Of a stretch of DNA of 64,000 nucleotides, positions 30,366-42,846 are shown in pieces. Origin of the DNA: Acytostelium subglobosum LB1 (taxonomy: Eukaryota; Evosea; Eumycetozoa; Acytosteliales; Acytosteliaceae). The notes beneath the pieces are model-generated. The model was not told where the DNA came from. It saw only the letters and a program-made list of their open reading frames with translations, and ran no database searches. The translations under genes and the position numbers were made by a program. Where the stretch lies: positions 744,001 to 808,000 of the forward strand of contig NW_012236522.1 in assembly GCF_000787575.1 (NCBI RefSeq). The letters are read 5' to 3'. Each line of letters begins with the position of its first letter. Position 1 is the first letter of the stretch.

Positions 30366-33300
30366 ATGACTACGATAAACTCAAACAAATTATTACAACA
30401 GGGCATTAGCAAAGATGGAAAGACGGTGCGAATTGAGAATACAAAGATTAAGCAGGTCAATTGTCCAGCATTCTTGCGAGCCATCCAACCATTGAGTTTC
30501 GTCTCGGCGGTGATTGTAAAGAATTGTAGACTAAAGACTCTGCCACCAGACATTGGCGAACTGGTCCAACTGCGTCGTTTGGTTCTCGAGGACAACAAAT
30601 TGACAGAGACTCCAAGCTTTGAGCGACTAGAGTCACTCGAGGAGTTGGTACTGGCAGGAAATGATATCAACGTATTTCATCCATCCATCGCCAAGCTGTC
30701 ACAGCTGCGCATGTTGGACTTCTCCAGCAACTCGCTCAGCTCAATACCCGTGCGAATGACGGCGATGGAGCGCCTGCGCGAAATCTACCTCGACCACAAT
30801 CAGTTCAGCAACTTCCCCTCACACATGTGCGACCTGGACGCGCTCACCAGCCTGTCCTTTGCTGACAACCAGATTCGATCAATGTCCGACGCGATTGGAC
30901 GTCTGCGCAGTCTGACCAAGCTGGTGATGGCCGGCAACCTGCTCGAGGTGCTCCCCGCCGAGATCTCCAACCTGGTCAATCTCACCTATCTCGACGTCTC
31001 GAGTAACTTCCTCTCAGCCCTGCCCGATACTATTGGCGCATTGACGCGTCTCCAGTACCTATACCTACAACACAACAAGCTGGCGGCCCTGCCCGACCAG
31101 CTGGCCGGATGCACTGCACTCCTGGTCCTGCGCATCAATGACAACGCACTTAGCTACATACCCGCTACCATCGGCCAACTCACACAACTGACAGAGATAC
31201 ACGCGCATGAGAACAAACTCATGACGCTGCCCCAGGAGATCGAGGGATGTCTCGCGCTGAAGAAGTTGACACTCGAATACAATAGACTGGCGATGCTACC
31301 ACAGCGACTGGACCAACTGAACTCGCTCAACTTCATCACGCTCCACGATAACTCTCTGACTGAGCTGCCCAGCTTCCTGCACGTCGACTTCCTACAGCAT
31401 GTCGTGCGTCTTACACTCCACAACAACATATCGTTCGACCAGCTAGTCGCAGAGATGCAGGGCAGCAACCCGTTGCCGCCCACTCACAACGCCATCCACG
31501 TGCTGCAGCAACACTACAACAACAGTGTCCTGGCCGAGTCGTCCTCATCAATATTCACAGTCAAGGAGAAGAGTCAAAGCAACAGCAATGGCAATGGCAA
31601 TAGCACAGGCCTTAGCCACTCTGGATCTTTCACATTCAGCTCTTCCCCTTTGAAGGGATTCTTTAGCTCGCCCACCAAGAGACGCGACTCGATACATCAG
31701 CGACCTAAGGGCCTGGGCACCAGCACCAACATCTCGATATTGGAGGAGGAGGGCGACACAGAAGGATCGGACACCAACTCCAATCACTCCGGTTCCGGAT
31801 TCCTCAAGAGAAACTCGATATCACCGCGCAACAGTATAGATCTCGGCGTAGTTAGCTCGCCCGATGTGTTGTCCGCGTCTACACTGCTGCCACCCTCACC
31901 TTCACAACTATCCACATCGCCATCACTCAGCTCCAGTAGCTCCAGCACATTCTCTCAGCAACTTTATAAGCCTCGCGACTCTATCTCATCGATGGCCTCG
32001 CTCTCTTTGCACAATCCAGCGCCGTCTTCCAGTAGCACGGGAGGCAGTGGCACGCCACCACTTCCAACGATGAGCATCACGCGATCCCCATCTACCCTGC
32101 TCAACATCCTGTCGAACCGACGTCGATCGATATCCAACAACGCGCCAACTTCACCACCACCCTCGCCACAGTACCGCCACTACCAATCACTGTTTGAATC
32201 ACTGATCGATGATCTAGACTATTCACGCAAGCGTAAAGAAGACATGCTCAACATACCAAACGATGACAAATGGTCATTCCTTCAAAAGTTGAAGCCAGAC
32301 TGTACTTCATGTCTGATCAGTGTATGTACCATCAATCGCCCACCGATCAATCGATCGATCACCCACTCACTCAATCACATCAATATAGAATGGAGTATAT
32401 GTTAATTCCCAGATAGCCAGTTCGACCTCTGACCTAAAGTCATTGCTGTCCTCACCTCCCAAGGTTAACCAGTCAGCCACAGGCTCATTCCTTGGCTCTC
32501 CACGATCATTCTCTTCCAACTTGTAAGTTCTAGCGCACACCTGGTGTCCAAGTTGTCCAACTCATGTGAACTAACATACCCCAACGAACATAGTGTCAAA
32601 CTACCCAAGAGTCCAAGAGGATATGCCAAGGTCATGTCAACACATCAGTTGAATACTCTAGAGGATATTAAGCGTATTGGACAGAGCTTGTCTGAGAAGT
32701 CTGTCACTTGGGTGGTCAACTTTGCAGAGAGTGGAGGTATTGTTGCCATTCTCACCTTTATCTCTGCCATCATGTCCAAGGACAGTAGGACAGAAGATGA
32801 CTACGCCGCGCTGACCGAGTGTTTATATTGTCTAAAGGTGTTGGTCGAGGTATGTACATACACCATCCCCAAGGTCATCCAAGACACTAACCATCACTCG
32901 TTCATTCAATCAATCAGTTGGAGATGCAATCAATATTGTTGACAGACGCTACCGACACGATATTCCCTTTGGTATTGATGCCGAACTTGCCGGTGAAGAG
33001 GAATGCGTTCGAGGTGTTGGACTTGTTGTGCAAGACATTCTACATTGGCTCATCCATAACATTGGAGTCAATCAAGAACTTTGCAAAGAGGAAGAACCTC
33101 TCGATGCAACAGGCCTACGACTACATAGTCTCACCTCTGAGTGGCGAGTATACTGCCGATCTCAAGGTCAACTGCATGTCACTGGTCAATCACTTTATCA
33201 AGAATTGCCGTAAGGTCCAAGAGCGTGTGGAGATGCGTAACCTGTTCGTTGCGTGCGATATACTCAAGATTATCAAAGAGGTTCGCATTGATGGCGAGGG

Positions 33301-36139
33301 CATTGCCACGTCGTCCTGGAAGGCACTCGAGACCGAGATGGCCCTGTTCGAGTCTTCAATGGTCGATGATGAGAACTCCCTATCCATGCTCACTCCGCGT
33401 CTATCTGGCATCGAGCTGTCTGACAGTGGCGGCGAGGAGAATGTCATTGCCACAGGCGTTGGCAACTCAGACGCCCGTCTTACAGTCCTCATCGCCTGCA
33501 CATCAGAGGAGGGATCAATCACGGGTCCAGTGCGAGAGGTCCTGGTGCCGATATCAAAGAAGACACAGGTGTCAGATGTGATCAGGACTATCACCAGCTC
33601 CAACTCCAACCTGAAAGACTTTGGAGAGTGGGGATTGTTCATGCGAGACATTGACAAGGCCACTCAAGAGGGCAGATTCCTCAAGGATGAGGAGTATCTT
33701 GCTGATCACCAAGCGTTGAACGACGGTGCCAATCAATTCCGCGAGTACTCACTCAAGATGGTGCCGTGGAGGGTACGTGTCTGTCTGGATCGCATCAAGG
33801 AGATGGGATTGGTTTGCCCGCAGACGTCCTCCGCCAACAAAGGAATGATCATTGTTGAGGAACCAATGGACCCGACAATGACCTGCGCAGTACTTGTTGG
33901 TCGCCTGATCAGGAAGTACCTACCCAAAGCGAATGAGCAGTACAGCTTGGAGTCTGATGACTTTGGACTATACCTCGACAGCTTTGGTTTTGGCACTGGC
34001 GGACAGGCAGGTTACTGGCTCGAGCCATTGGAGAAGCTGCACGTCAACAAGGAGATATTCAAGGACCCCAAGTGCTCAGTCACGCTCCGTCTGCGTCTAA
34101 AGCTTGTCAAACTCAAGTTCGCCGACGACACATTTGAACAGGTGCGTCTGGACCTCACCGCGCCCACCCAAGACGTGTTCAAGGAGATCGCGCAGAAGAT
34201 TGTTGATCCAGTCAATGGCATCAACTTGTCACACTATGGAATCTTTGTGGATCGACTGGGCGAGGTTGTGACGCATTCGGACAAGCAGCGCAAGACAGAG
34301 TGGATAGAGCCAGGACGCCCGCTGTACCACTACAAGATAAGTGATCGTGTGTGTCTACGCTTTGCCGTGCGACCCACTCCCATTACACTCATGATGGACT
34401 CGTCCTTGCTTAGCCCAGCCACAGAGAAGCAGCAGCAACAGCCCCCAGAGATCGAGCCATTGACGATCAGCTCCAGCGCGGCTACACCCCACAACATGGA
34501 TGCTGTTGCCAGTCTGATGATGCCAACCGCCAAGCCTATTGAGCTGAAATCGATCACTGTCCAGATCCCTCTGCACCTTCCACTGCACGCCTCGCTTGAT
34601 ACTGATGAAAACTGGCTACAGAGCAAGGTGGAGCAGGCCAAGTGTCTCTTCCACATAGACTCGTTTGACGGACCCGTCATCAATCAGTACCAGCCACTCA
34701 ATAGCCAGTACTTCACCACGGCCAACAAAATCTACGTCGAGCTGGCTGAGGAGTCTGACCAATCCGTTCCAGACTATATGCATCACAACGCCACCAACAT
34801 CTGGGAGGAGGTAAACGACCGAACGACCATCTTCTTTGATGTCAACCCAGTCACCACCAAGCTGACCAACATCATTCGTGGCGCTACACTCAACAAGCTC
34901 GTGGAGATCTCGACCAACAACATCGATGTGGACCGCGATACAATGAATGTGTTGTTGCTCACATACATGTCTTTCACAACGTCTGACACTCTGCTGGAGA
35001 AGTTGATTGAGCGCTACAATGTGCCAGATCATATCGAGAAGAAGAACAAGAATGTCATCCAGTTGCACGTGATTGTATTCATTAAGAACTGGCTGGAACA
35101 GCAGTCGCCGCAGGCTGCCAGTGGAGGTGGCCTCGAGGAGCGATTCCTGGAGCGCATCAATCAGTTTATCGACAGACTCTCGGGCGATGGCTACGCCAAC
35201 ATGGTGCCACCACTGCGCAAGTTAGTCGAGTCTGGCATCAAGAAGAAGCGAGCCTATGCCATGCCGGAGGTGTCGCGCAGCCTTAACAACTCCAGCAAGT
35301 TGCCTTCACTCCAGCTCTCTTTCTTGGAGGACGAGCTGTTTGTGGCGCAGCAGTTGACACTTCGCGAGTTTGACATATTCAAGCGCATCCAGCCTGTGGA
35401 GTTCCTCAATCAAGCGTGGAACAAGGCCAAGCTGCAGTACAAGGCTGCCAACTTGCTAAAGATGATCGATCACTTCAACAAGACATCGGTGGCCATCTCC
35501 ACTTCGATCCTGTCGCAGCCCAAGATCAAGGCGCGTGTCAAGTTGATCTGCCACTACATCAACATTGCCTTGCACTTGCGCAAGCTGAACAACTTCCATC
35601 TGCTCACGGCCTTCCTGGCCGGTATCCACAACTCGTCCGTACTTCGTCTGCGTCTATCATGGAGCAAAGTGCCCAAGAAGCTGAGGCAACAACTCGAGGA
35701 GCTGGAAGAGGTCATGTCCATGGAGGCATCATTCAAGACATACAGGACATTGATCAAGGAGCTAATACCTCCATGTATTCCATATTTGTAAGTACTAACC
35801 TGACAACAACATTGATTGATTGATTGATTGATGATCTAACCATCATATCCACGCAACTACAGAGGTGTATATTTAAAGGATCTGACATTTATAGAGGATG
35901 GCAACAGCGATAGTGTTGACGGCCTGATCAATTGGGCAAAGAAGAAGCTCATCTATACGATTATATCAATCATACAAGGCTGCCAGGACATCAACTATGA
36001 TTTTGGACCGAGTTCACCATCGACGGCCCAACGGGCCGAGTTGGTGCTGGCATCATTCGATTCGCTGCCAATGGCCAACGACGAGGTGCTGTACCAAATG
36101 TCACAGCAGCTGGAGCCCAAGCAGAATGGTGTCCAATAA
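30366..36139 (+). CDS. LRR - armadillo/FH3-like - RasGEF multidomain protein
   Basis: Five exons (30366-32321, 32413-32522, 32594-32849, 32918-35787, 35863-36139) encode 1,822 residues. Residues about 40-345 are 13 or so leucine-rich repeats of the Ras-interacting/plant type (for example [20 protein letters not shown]). A Ser/Pro-rich linker covers about 375-640. About 680-850 is an all-helical region resembling the formin GBD/FH3 ([20 protein letters not shown] onward). Ubiquitin-fold-like stretches follow ([29 protein letters not shown]). RasGEF-N starts near 1421 ([17 protein letters not shown]). The CDC25 catalytic domain begins near 1580 ([26 protein letters not shown]) and includes [22 protein letters not shown]. 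It should load GTP on a Ras-family protein. I cannot assign the D. discoideum gef letter. Confidence 0.9.
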
Positions 36140-36186
36140 ACTTTGCTTTGAAGAACTAGTGAGCTAGTCATTCATCCAACTCTCCC

Positions 36187-37060
36187 CTATGTAGCTGTGA
36201 TCGTCGATGATGACGTTGATGTTGTCTCCATTGTTGTGTCGTCCTCGTCTTCATCCTCATCATTGTCACCTTGTTTGTTGAGGTCTGGATCAACGCGCTT
36301 CCTCTTGTTTGGTACAGGGGCTAGGTAGGTATCGAGTTAGCTACGTCCATATCAATATCAACAATAACAACTACATCATACCCTTCTTGTTCTCTTGGAA
36401 GTAGAACTTCTGGAGGACGTGTATCGCTTGCTCCCTGAGCACACCAGACACACAGTTGTAGGGATGACCATACTCAAAGTTGTCGACACTGTGTATAGTG
36501 AGGATAGAGCCATTGCCACCAAACTTATCATTGTAGCAACCAAAGTACACAGTTCCAATATGTGCCAGTTGTAGTACTGCAGCACACATTATGCAAGGCT
36601 CCACAGTGACGTATAGTTGACACTCGCTCAACAACTTCTCATTGTTGTACTGCTCACAAAGATGATGCTGTTGTCCACCAGGTAAGAATATTGAGTCTAT
36701 TGCTTCAACCTCTGCATGTCTCGTTGCCTGTCATCATGTTAGGTTCGTGTCGTTGTAGATACCTTCAGCGATATCCTACATACATTCTTCTTGATATTGG
36801 TCTTGTTTGATCCCTGTGCAATTACAACATCGTTGTGAACTATTACACAGCCTACAGGTACTTCTCCTTCATCTAAAGCTTTCTTTGCCTATGTACGTAC
36901 ATGTATGAGTAAAGGTTACGACTCCGAAACATCATCAATCACTCTAACTCACCTCGTTCAAAGCTAACTTCATAAACTTTGAATGTTTATCAGTATCACC
37001 ATATGGCGTACCAGCCATCTCCTTGATATCCTTTGAGAAGTACTTAGTCTTTGTATCCAT
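36187..37060 (-). CDS. ADAT2: tRNA-specific adenosine deaminase catalytic subunit (ADAT2/Tad2)
   Basis: Four exons (36953-37060, 36784-36888, 36382-36727, 36187-36320) encode 230 residues. With ADAT3 it converts wobble A34 to inosine in tRNAs such as tRNA-Val(AAC). The zinc-dependent cytidine-deaminase fold is complete: HAEVEA (zinc His plus proton-shuttle Glu) and PCIMCAAVLQL (two zinc Cys). Then GCYNDKFGGNGSIL and a C-terminal FYFQENKKG follow, all typical of ADAT2. An added tail has KRKRVDP, then an acidic run (DNDEDEDEDD) and Ser/Thr. The start at 37060 is the ATG before the folded part; an upstream frame is open further, so a longer N-terminus is possible. A tRNA-Val(AAC) client gene lies in this window. 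Confidence 0.93.
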
Positions 37061-37350
37061 AGCTTCGCTTCGTCTAACTAATAAATTATAATTGCATTGT
37101 TTGAGGAGAATGTCCAAAACAAGTCCACTTGAATGCATGAAGTACCAGTTCATTCTTTTGGTAGTCATACCCATAGATAGGTATACTAACCTAATATAGT
37201 AATGATAGAGTGAGCTCACCACCTACCTACTTTGGTAATTCGTTCATCAGGAGTTAGGTCTGTATGAAGCATTGAGATAAGCTCAACATTAATTATCATT
37301 AATCATTACACTCAATCAATCTATCAATAATATATACATACTAAACAATT

Positions 37351-37809
37351 ATGTTAATTAGACAAACAATAGTTCTAGTTGTGCTGCTCCTCGTACTGTT
37401 GACCAACAGTGTATCAAGTAACAAACCTGTAGTCATCAATGATTGCTACCAATGTGATGAGAATGATAGACCTTTGGCAATATGTGAATCCACTGACGGA
37501 ACCAAACAATGTACAAGATTCCTAGGTGATACATGTTTGAGAGTATTCTTACCTTGCAATGGAATGTTCACTGGTCAATGGTCGTTCTACCAGTTTCTAA
37601 ACAAAACACATTACAACATAGTCAACTTCCGGACTTACTCCGAATGTATGGATGGAGTCAATGGTACCGTACAAGCATCACTAGCTTGCAACACATGTGT
37701 ATTAGGTAGACATACTTCATGTGAACTATCATCCTCCACATCACTATTCCAGGCAGCCGATCTATCCTGGATGATAGTATTGGTTGTGGCGTCATTAGTA
37801 GTCCTTTGA
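37351..37809 (+). CDS. Secreted Cys-rich protein, probable GPI anchor
   Basis: A 152-residue intronless protein. The signal peptide is IVLVVLLLVLLTNSVSS. The ectodomain has about ten Cys, with the motifs CYQCDEND, CESTDGTKQC, CLRVFLPC and ACNTC near its end, and three N-glycosylation sequons (NKT, NGT and nearby). The C-terminus has Ser-rich LSSSTS followed by a hydrophobic end with no cytosolic tail (MIVLVVASLVVL), the usual GPI-attachment signal. It is likely on the cell surface. The family is not recognised. Confidence 0.78.
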   Translation: MLIRQTIVLVVLLLVLLTNSVSSNKPVVINDCYQCDENDRPLAICESTDGTKQCTRFLGDTCLRVFLPCNGMFTGQWSFYQFLNKTHYNIVNFRTYSECMDGVNGTVQASLACNTCVLGRHTSCELSSSTSLFQAADLSWMIVLVVASLVVL

Positions 37810-38089
37810 ATTGGGATACCCAAGAGTTATTGATTGATTCACTAGTTAATAATAGAGATATTAAAAGAAAAGTGAAAGATATTTTGATCAACCTTTAAAA
37901 AGATTGGCCCCAAAAAGATCACAAAAGCCCCAATGGTAAAGCAGATATTTATTTCAACGTCTTCCAACTTTTGATTGGTCTTCCTTGATTCATTAGTTTA
38001 AAATTATACATCATAATCATCACAAATAGATTTCCTTATCTCAATACCTAACTTAAATTATCTTTATCTTTTTAAACAAATAATAACCA

Positions 38090-38863
38090 ATGTCTGCTAC
38101 AGAGGAGAATCTTTTCTTGCATCCAAACTTCCATTTGCATGGATGGATGTGGAGCCACCAGACTGCGAGACGTTTAGCTTACTTGATAGATAACAAGTTG
38201 AAGAGTTGGCAACCAAAAACTAAAGAGGATGTCAAGTCAATTCAAAAGGTGATTCAGTATTATGGAAAATTCATTCATAATCATCATCATCACGAGGATG
38301 AACAGGCTTGGCCATTCTTAATGGAATGTGAACCAGAGGTCAAAATACATCTAGATCTAGCCGAGACACAACACAAACAATATGATGATCTATGGGATCA
38401 AATATCTATTGACCTCAAAGCCCTTGATAACTTTGATGCTGCCAACCCCGAGTCCACAACCGAGTCAATCAAACAACTATCAACCAAGTTCAAGGAGTTA
38501 AAAGACAATGTAGATAATCATTTTGTTGATGAAGAGCGGACCTTACTTCCATACGTGGTCAAGATACCAAAGGACAAACAATTGAAGTTGGCAAAGATAA
38601 TTGAGGTATGTATGATCTTGGTACCCAAGTTAACTTTGTACTAATTAAGCTTGTTATATTAGGATTTGTCAAAGAAGGAAGACATTGCCAACTTTAGTAT
38701 CTGTGCCATGATGGACACTTCCAAGCACGATCAATTAGTTGCCAAGTCATTCGACAAGACTGTTCCATGGGTTGCAAGGACTATGCTGTCCTTCTTTGTC
38801 GCCAAGAAGGAATATGGTTGGTTCCTCAAGGCCGTTGATGCGATCAGTGTCCCACAATCATAG
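38090..38863 (+). CDS. Hemerythrin-like HHE domain protein
   Basis: Two exons (38090-38605, 38663-38863) encode 238 residues. A four-helix HHE/hemerythrin fold is indicated by spaced metal ligands: His near the N-terminus (LHGWMWSHQT), HNHHHHEDEQAWPF around residue 65, ETQHKQYDDLW near 97, and DNHFVDEERTLLPYV near 148. Such domains bind a di-iron centre and can sense or carry O2, NO or iron. The C-terminal part (SICAMMDTSKHDQLVAKSFD, PWVARTMLSFFVAKKEYGWF) extends beyond the bundle. There is no signal peptide, so it is cytosolic. The exact role is unknown. Confidence 0.88.
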
Positions 38864-39295
38864 AGCAATAAACACAATAATGTAAACTTGGTAGGTAGAT
38901 GGATTGGATTGTAGTTGGAGAGTTTATGGGAGGGGGAGAAGAGGAGGGACAGGGTCCTCACAACCAGGCGCGCCAGGTACTCGGAGGGGAAAAAAGACGG
39001 TATGGTTGATACTTGATATATGACAGGGGAGGGTAAGAGATATAGAGTGTTCTCCAGATGGCACTGACCAAATTGATGATCGGTAAGAGTATTCCCATCA
39101 ACTGGGGCAGAATCACGCGTCGGGTTGGTAGATCATTGAATGATTGAATAGTTCTTGCTGCCTCTACCCATCGTGATGGCTGACTGATTGCTTCCTCACT
39201 GCTGCCGATGGTTGATTGATTGATTGATCACTGCCAGTGGTGGTTGGTTTCCAAGGATTACGACTATGATATGGGAGGGGGAGAGCCCATGGTGC
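38864..39295. other. Convergent 3' flank
   Basis: 430 bp between the convergent hemerythrin-like and AT-hook genes. G-rich with (GGGGAG/GATTGATT) pieces. No gene seen. Confidence 0.5.
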
Positions 39296-40220
39296 TCAGT
39301 GGAAGATGGAAAAGTTTGGCTGGAAATCTACTACTACTCCTACGTCCGATGTGAATGTTGAATTTGTTCGATTGGCTGATGCTGGTGATTGTCCATCGCC
39401 AGTCTTGTTGGCCTTGTTTGAGCGTCCACGCTTCTTTGGAGTGTCACCGTCGGTGCCAGTGCTATCAGCCTCCTCATCATCCTCGACCTCAGCCTCTGAG
39501 GGGTCCTTTGGCTTCTTGGGACGGCCACGCTTCTTGCCCTCGGCACCTGGTGACTGTGAGGCCTGCAGCTGTGCACGGACTGGGTTTCCATCCTTGTCCA
39601 GCTTGGGTGGACGACCGCGTGGTCTCTTTGGCAAGTTGGGGTCTTTTGGTGCTGGTGGAGGGTTCTTTCTGGGACGACCACGTGCCCTCTTCTCGGGAGT
39701 GGGCATTGGTGATAACATTGGCGATATGGTGAGGCCTGTAGTGGTGGTAGTGGTGGCGCCCAATGGGCCCAGTAATGTCGTGGAGCCTGGTCCAAGCAAA
39801 GTGGTGGCGCCGGATCCCATCATCGTTGTGGTTCCTGGTAGTGTATATTGTGAAGCTGCGGATGGAGGCACTGGTGGCGATGTGGCTGTTATTGCAGAGA
39901 TTGATGAAAGTGTAGTGGTTGTATTTGGGTTTGGTGTAGTTGGTTGGGAGTGTAACAGTGGACTGACATTATTAGTCAGTGATATCTGTGATGGCATTGG
40001 CAGATGTGCCACTGGTGTAATCGATGCTGTTGTCGATGCAACCATTGGTAGTGAAGCCGGGGCGGACCTAAACAGAGAGTACAAGTAGTGTTTGTAAATG
40101 TCAGTTAGTTAAATTTTTGATTGTTCATGATGACTGTCATTCTTACGTTATAGTTGGTGATGAGATTGTAGGTGTTGTTGGGTTCGACATTGTTGTCGGT
40201 GTCTTGTGAGTGTCGTTCAT
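39296..40220 (-). CDS. AT-hook (HMGA-like) DNA-binding protein
   Basis: Two exons (40147-40220, 39296-40067) encode 281 residues. The N-terminal half is low-complexity Thr/Pro/Ser/Gly. The second half carries three classical AT-hooks (RARGRPRKNPPP, RPRGRPPKLDKD, KKRGRPKKPKD) and a fourth partial one (KKRGRSNK), separated by an acidic stretch (EAEVEDDEEAD). AT-hooks insert in the minor groove of AT tracts; such proteins act in chromatin or transcription. The C-terminus ends VGVVVDFQPNFSIFH, a hydrophobic tail of unknown use. Two possible start ATGs exist (40220 and 40190). The opposite strand also shows a long frame, which I treat as a shadow. Confidence 0.85.
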
Positions 40221-41316
40221 TGTTTGTCAACTTTGAGCTCTACTCCTATATATTGTTTGTTGGTTTTGATTGTGTTAAAGATGTAGTCTATATTGATTGA
40301 ATGAATTTTTGATTGATTGAAGCATTAGTATATATATCAAGACCATTGGTAGTCAATCAATATTGATTGGTGATGTCATTGTCATTGTCTTTGTTGTTGT
40401 TCACAAAGGTTGGGTGAAGATTGAAAACTTTCAACAACACACAACACACACTCACTCGAGAGACTTTAGATAAAGTCGATGAGCAATGTGAGGGTGAGTG
40501 TGTGTGCGAGGAGTGTGTATTTACCTTTTGCGGACATAAAGATCTTGCAAAGAGTGTCGGGCGCACGAACAATCAATCTACGCACGCATACACTTTTATA
40601 TAATATCAATTTACTTTATTGTTATATATATTATAATAGTATATATATTATCTCTAATAATAATAAATAATAATAAAATAGAAATAATAGAAAATAACAC
40701 AATAATAAAAATAAATAAAATAAATGGGTGTGAGGGAGGTGTACTTGAGCCTGTGAGTGAGGGAGTGAGCGTGCACGAGAAGTGAGAGATAGTTGTGTTT
40801 GTGTTACGCCTCACTCTTACACATTCACACACATATACACACACTTCGAGCACGCTCACCCACCCCAACCCCAAACATTCATCATCCAAAACTTACTAAC
40901 AACACCCCAAATAATAATTAAAATTAAATCGTTTATTTGAATGTGAACAGATTCAAAATACTTAACGGAACGACAGTTGAAAGATTTGAATTTTGCTCCG
41001 TTTTGAAGTTCTTATCCCGACTTGTTGATCATGGCACTGTGATTGTTGTTTGGCAGTTTGGGTGAGTTGACATTGTCAACATCAAATGAAGAAGATAATG
41101 ATTGACAAATGAATGATGACTAAGCTCTGGTAACATTGGATGGAGTCGATAATGATGTATGATTGATGACCTGACTGGCGACAATGTTGGGCTGAATGTC
41201 GAGACAATGACACATCCATCACATCACCAAGATTTTCCAAGTTTCCCTCATCTCCATGACCATGTGACTTTTGAAGATCTTTAGATTCATTTGAAGAATG
41301 CATTCAAAGAGATAAT
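40221..41316. other. 1.1 kb divergent spacer
   Basis: Lies between the AT-hook gene (minus) and an F-box-like gene (plus) and should hold both promoters. AT-rich (TA/AAT) runs lie at 40600-40720. A GA/CA-rich stretch covers 40720-40880. The last 30 bp (from ATTCAAAGAGATAAT) are repeated before the 44880 paralogue. No gene or RNA recognised. Confidence 0.5.
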
Positions 41317-42396
41317 ATGGATGACAATACTCTAGCCAATAATAGAGAACAGGACACTGTTGTTCAGAGTTCACCATTCGCAACCAACACCACGATTATC
41401 TTGAACATTTTACAACATCTACATGATGTGTTCTTCGATGACTTGGAAATGGTGTGCAAGAAATGGATGGATGTTATGAACAACGATCAGCTGTATAGAG
41501 TGATGTCATATCAGAGATGGCCTCTGTTGAGTTTGTATCCCGCCAACTGGGATCCATCAACTGCTGTCCGTGTGAAAATACCCAAGGAGATCAAGGCCAA
41601 AGCAGTAAAGGCTGTCAAGAAATCTGGTACTGGACCAGAGGAGAAGCCAAAGGTGGAGCAGAAACAATCAAAGGAGGAAGACATCGAACTAGACACGTCA
41701 CCAACATGGAGTAACTTCTTTTTTGATCGTGTCGAGAGGGAGGAAACTATGATGTTTATACCTCGATGTATGGCCGCAAGCACTCGTCCAAAGGCGAACG
41801 TGGCCGAATTATTGGAACTCGCCAACGAGATCAGGGACAAGGCAACACTTGGAGTGTTCGATTTGGATAAGATCGATGAGGTCTCATCAAACAACCAATA
41901 CCTCAAATGCATGCTCCAGTCTGTAACCTACACTGACACCAGAATATTGATCAAACACTTCTATGATGGCTGTGATGATGGAATGGGTCAGAAAGAAGAG
42001 TATCACATCCAAGGATCATTCATCAATGTTCATGGCAAGATCATCGAGTTCAAGTTCTTTGCAATTGGTGTCGTGCAAGGTGGTCACAGCGATGGCTACT
42101 ACCACAACGAGAACAGTCGTCTTGTTGTTGGAGAGTACAAACACATGATAAAGAATTATGTCGAAAAGATCGGCATGTTGAAGGCGACATTGTTCAAGAT
42201 CATCAATGATGTCGACCATTCAGACAAGGCACAACAAGACAATGCACGACTCTCAGATGCGGACATCAAGCAGTTCTTCAAGATGATCCTGCCATCCACC
42301 TTCTGGGAGAGTCCTTACTTCAACTTGAATGATGATTGGGATACCCAGGATCATGACGATGATGATGAACAGATGAACGATAGCGATGAAGAGTGA
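41317..42396 (+). CDS. F-box-like protein, copy A of a duplicated unit
   Basis: 359 residues, no intron. The N-terminal 70 residues look like an F-box (TTIILNILQHLHDVFFDDLEMVCKKWMDVMNNDQLYRVMSYQRWP). A Lys/Glu-rich linker follows, then a conserved body (SVTYTDTRILIKHF, EYHIQGSFINVHGKIIEFKFF, LSDADIKQFFKMILPSTFW) and an acidic tail (DDDDEQMNDSDEE). The body fold is unknown to me. F-box proteins recruit substrates to SKP1-cullin ligases. A close paralogue with the same flanks lies at 44880-45923. Confidence 0.82.
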   Translation: MDDNTLANNREQDTVVQSSPFATNTTIILNILQHLHDVFFDDLEMVCKKWMDVMNNDQLYRVMSYQRWPLLSLYPANWDPSTAVRVKIPKEIKAKAVKAVKKSGTGPEEKPKVEQKQSKEEDIELDTSPTWSNFFFDRVEREETMMFIPRCMAASTRPKANVAELLELANEIRDKATLGVFDLDKIDEVSSNNQYLKCMLQSVTYTDTRILIKHFYDGCDDGMGQKEEYHIQGSFINVHGKIIEFKFFAIGVVQGGHSDGYYHNENSRLVVGEYKHMIKNYVEKIGMLKATLFKIINDVDHSDKAQQDNARLSDADIKQFFKMILPSTFWESPYFNLNDDWDTQDHDDDDEQMNDSDEE

Positions 42397-42846
42397 AGCA
42401 TTCTGATAAACTGATGGAACTTCAAAGAGAATGAATAAATTTAAATTCATGATAAACCTTATGTTGAATGAGATCTCTGCGATACAGTATCCCCGCTCTT
42501 GTTGTGTGTTTGATCAATCACTCCTTGGACAATTGGTACGTTCTTGTCAAAAGCAGAGACTTGATTGTGTGTAAGCTCACCTAAGAGTGTTTTTGTTTTC
42601 TCTGGATCTCACAAACACGTACCAATTCAAAGTTGTCGTGATTTGACGTCAAACAGATATTTGATATGCCCGATACCAACACATTGGTGTGCATTGGAAC
42701 TCAACATGGATACCTGTCTTAGGATTGGTCGCACAGGTGATGGTTCACATCGCGATGTGATGTGATGCAATGGTGTCTTTACACTTACGTAAAGAGTAAA
42801 TCAATCATTCATTCATTCATTCATACATAAGTATATATTTATAACA
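42397..42846. other. Intergenic between F-box-like gene and sedolisin
   Basis: 450 bp. The first 115 bp are conserved after the second F-box copy (45924-46010), where the match then stops. (CATT)n precedes the protease ATG. No gene seen. Confidence 0.5.

Noticed and set aside
39306-40088. Long plus-strand frame opposite the AT-hook gene
   Set aside because: It mirrors the minus-strand coding sequence. The minus strand gives three clean AT-hooks and correct splicing.
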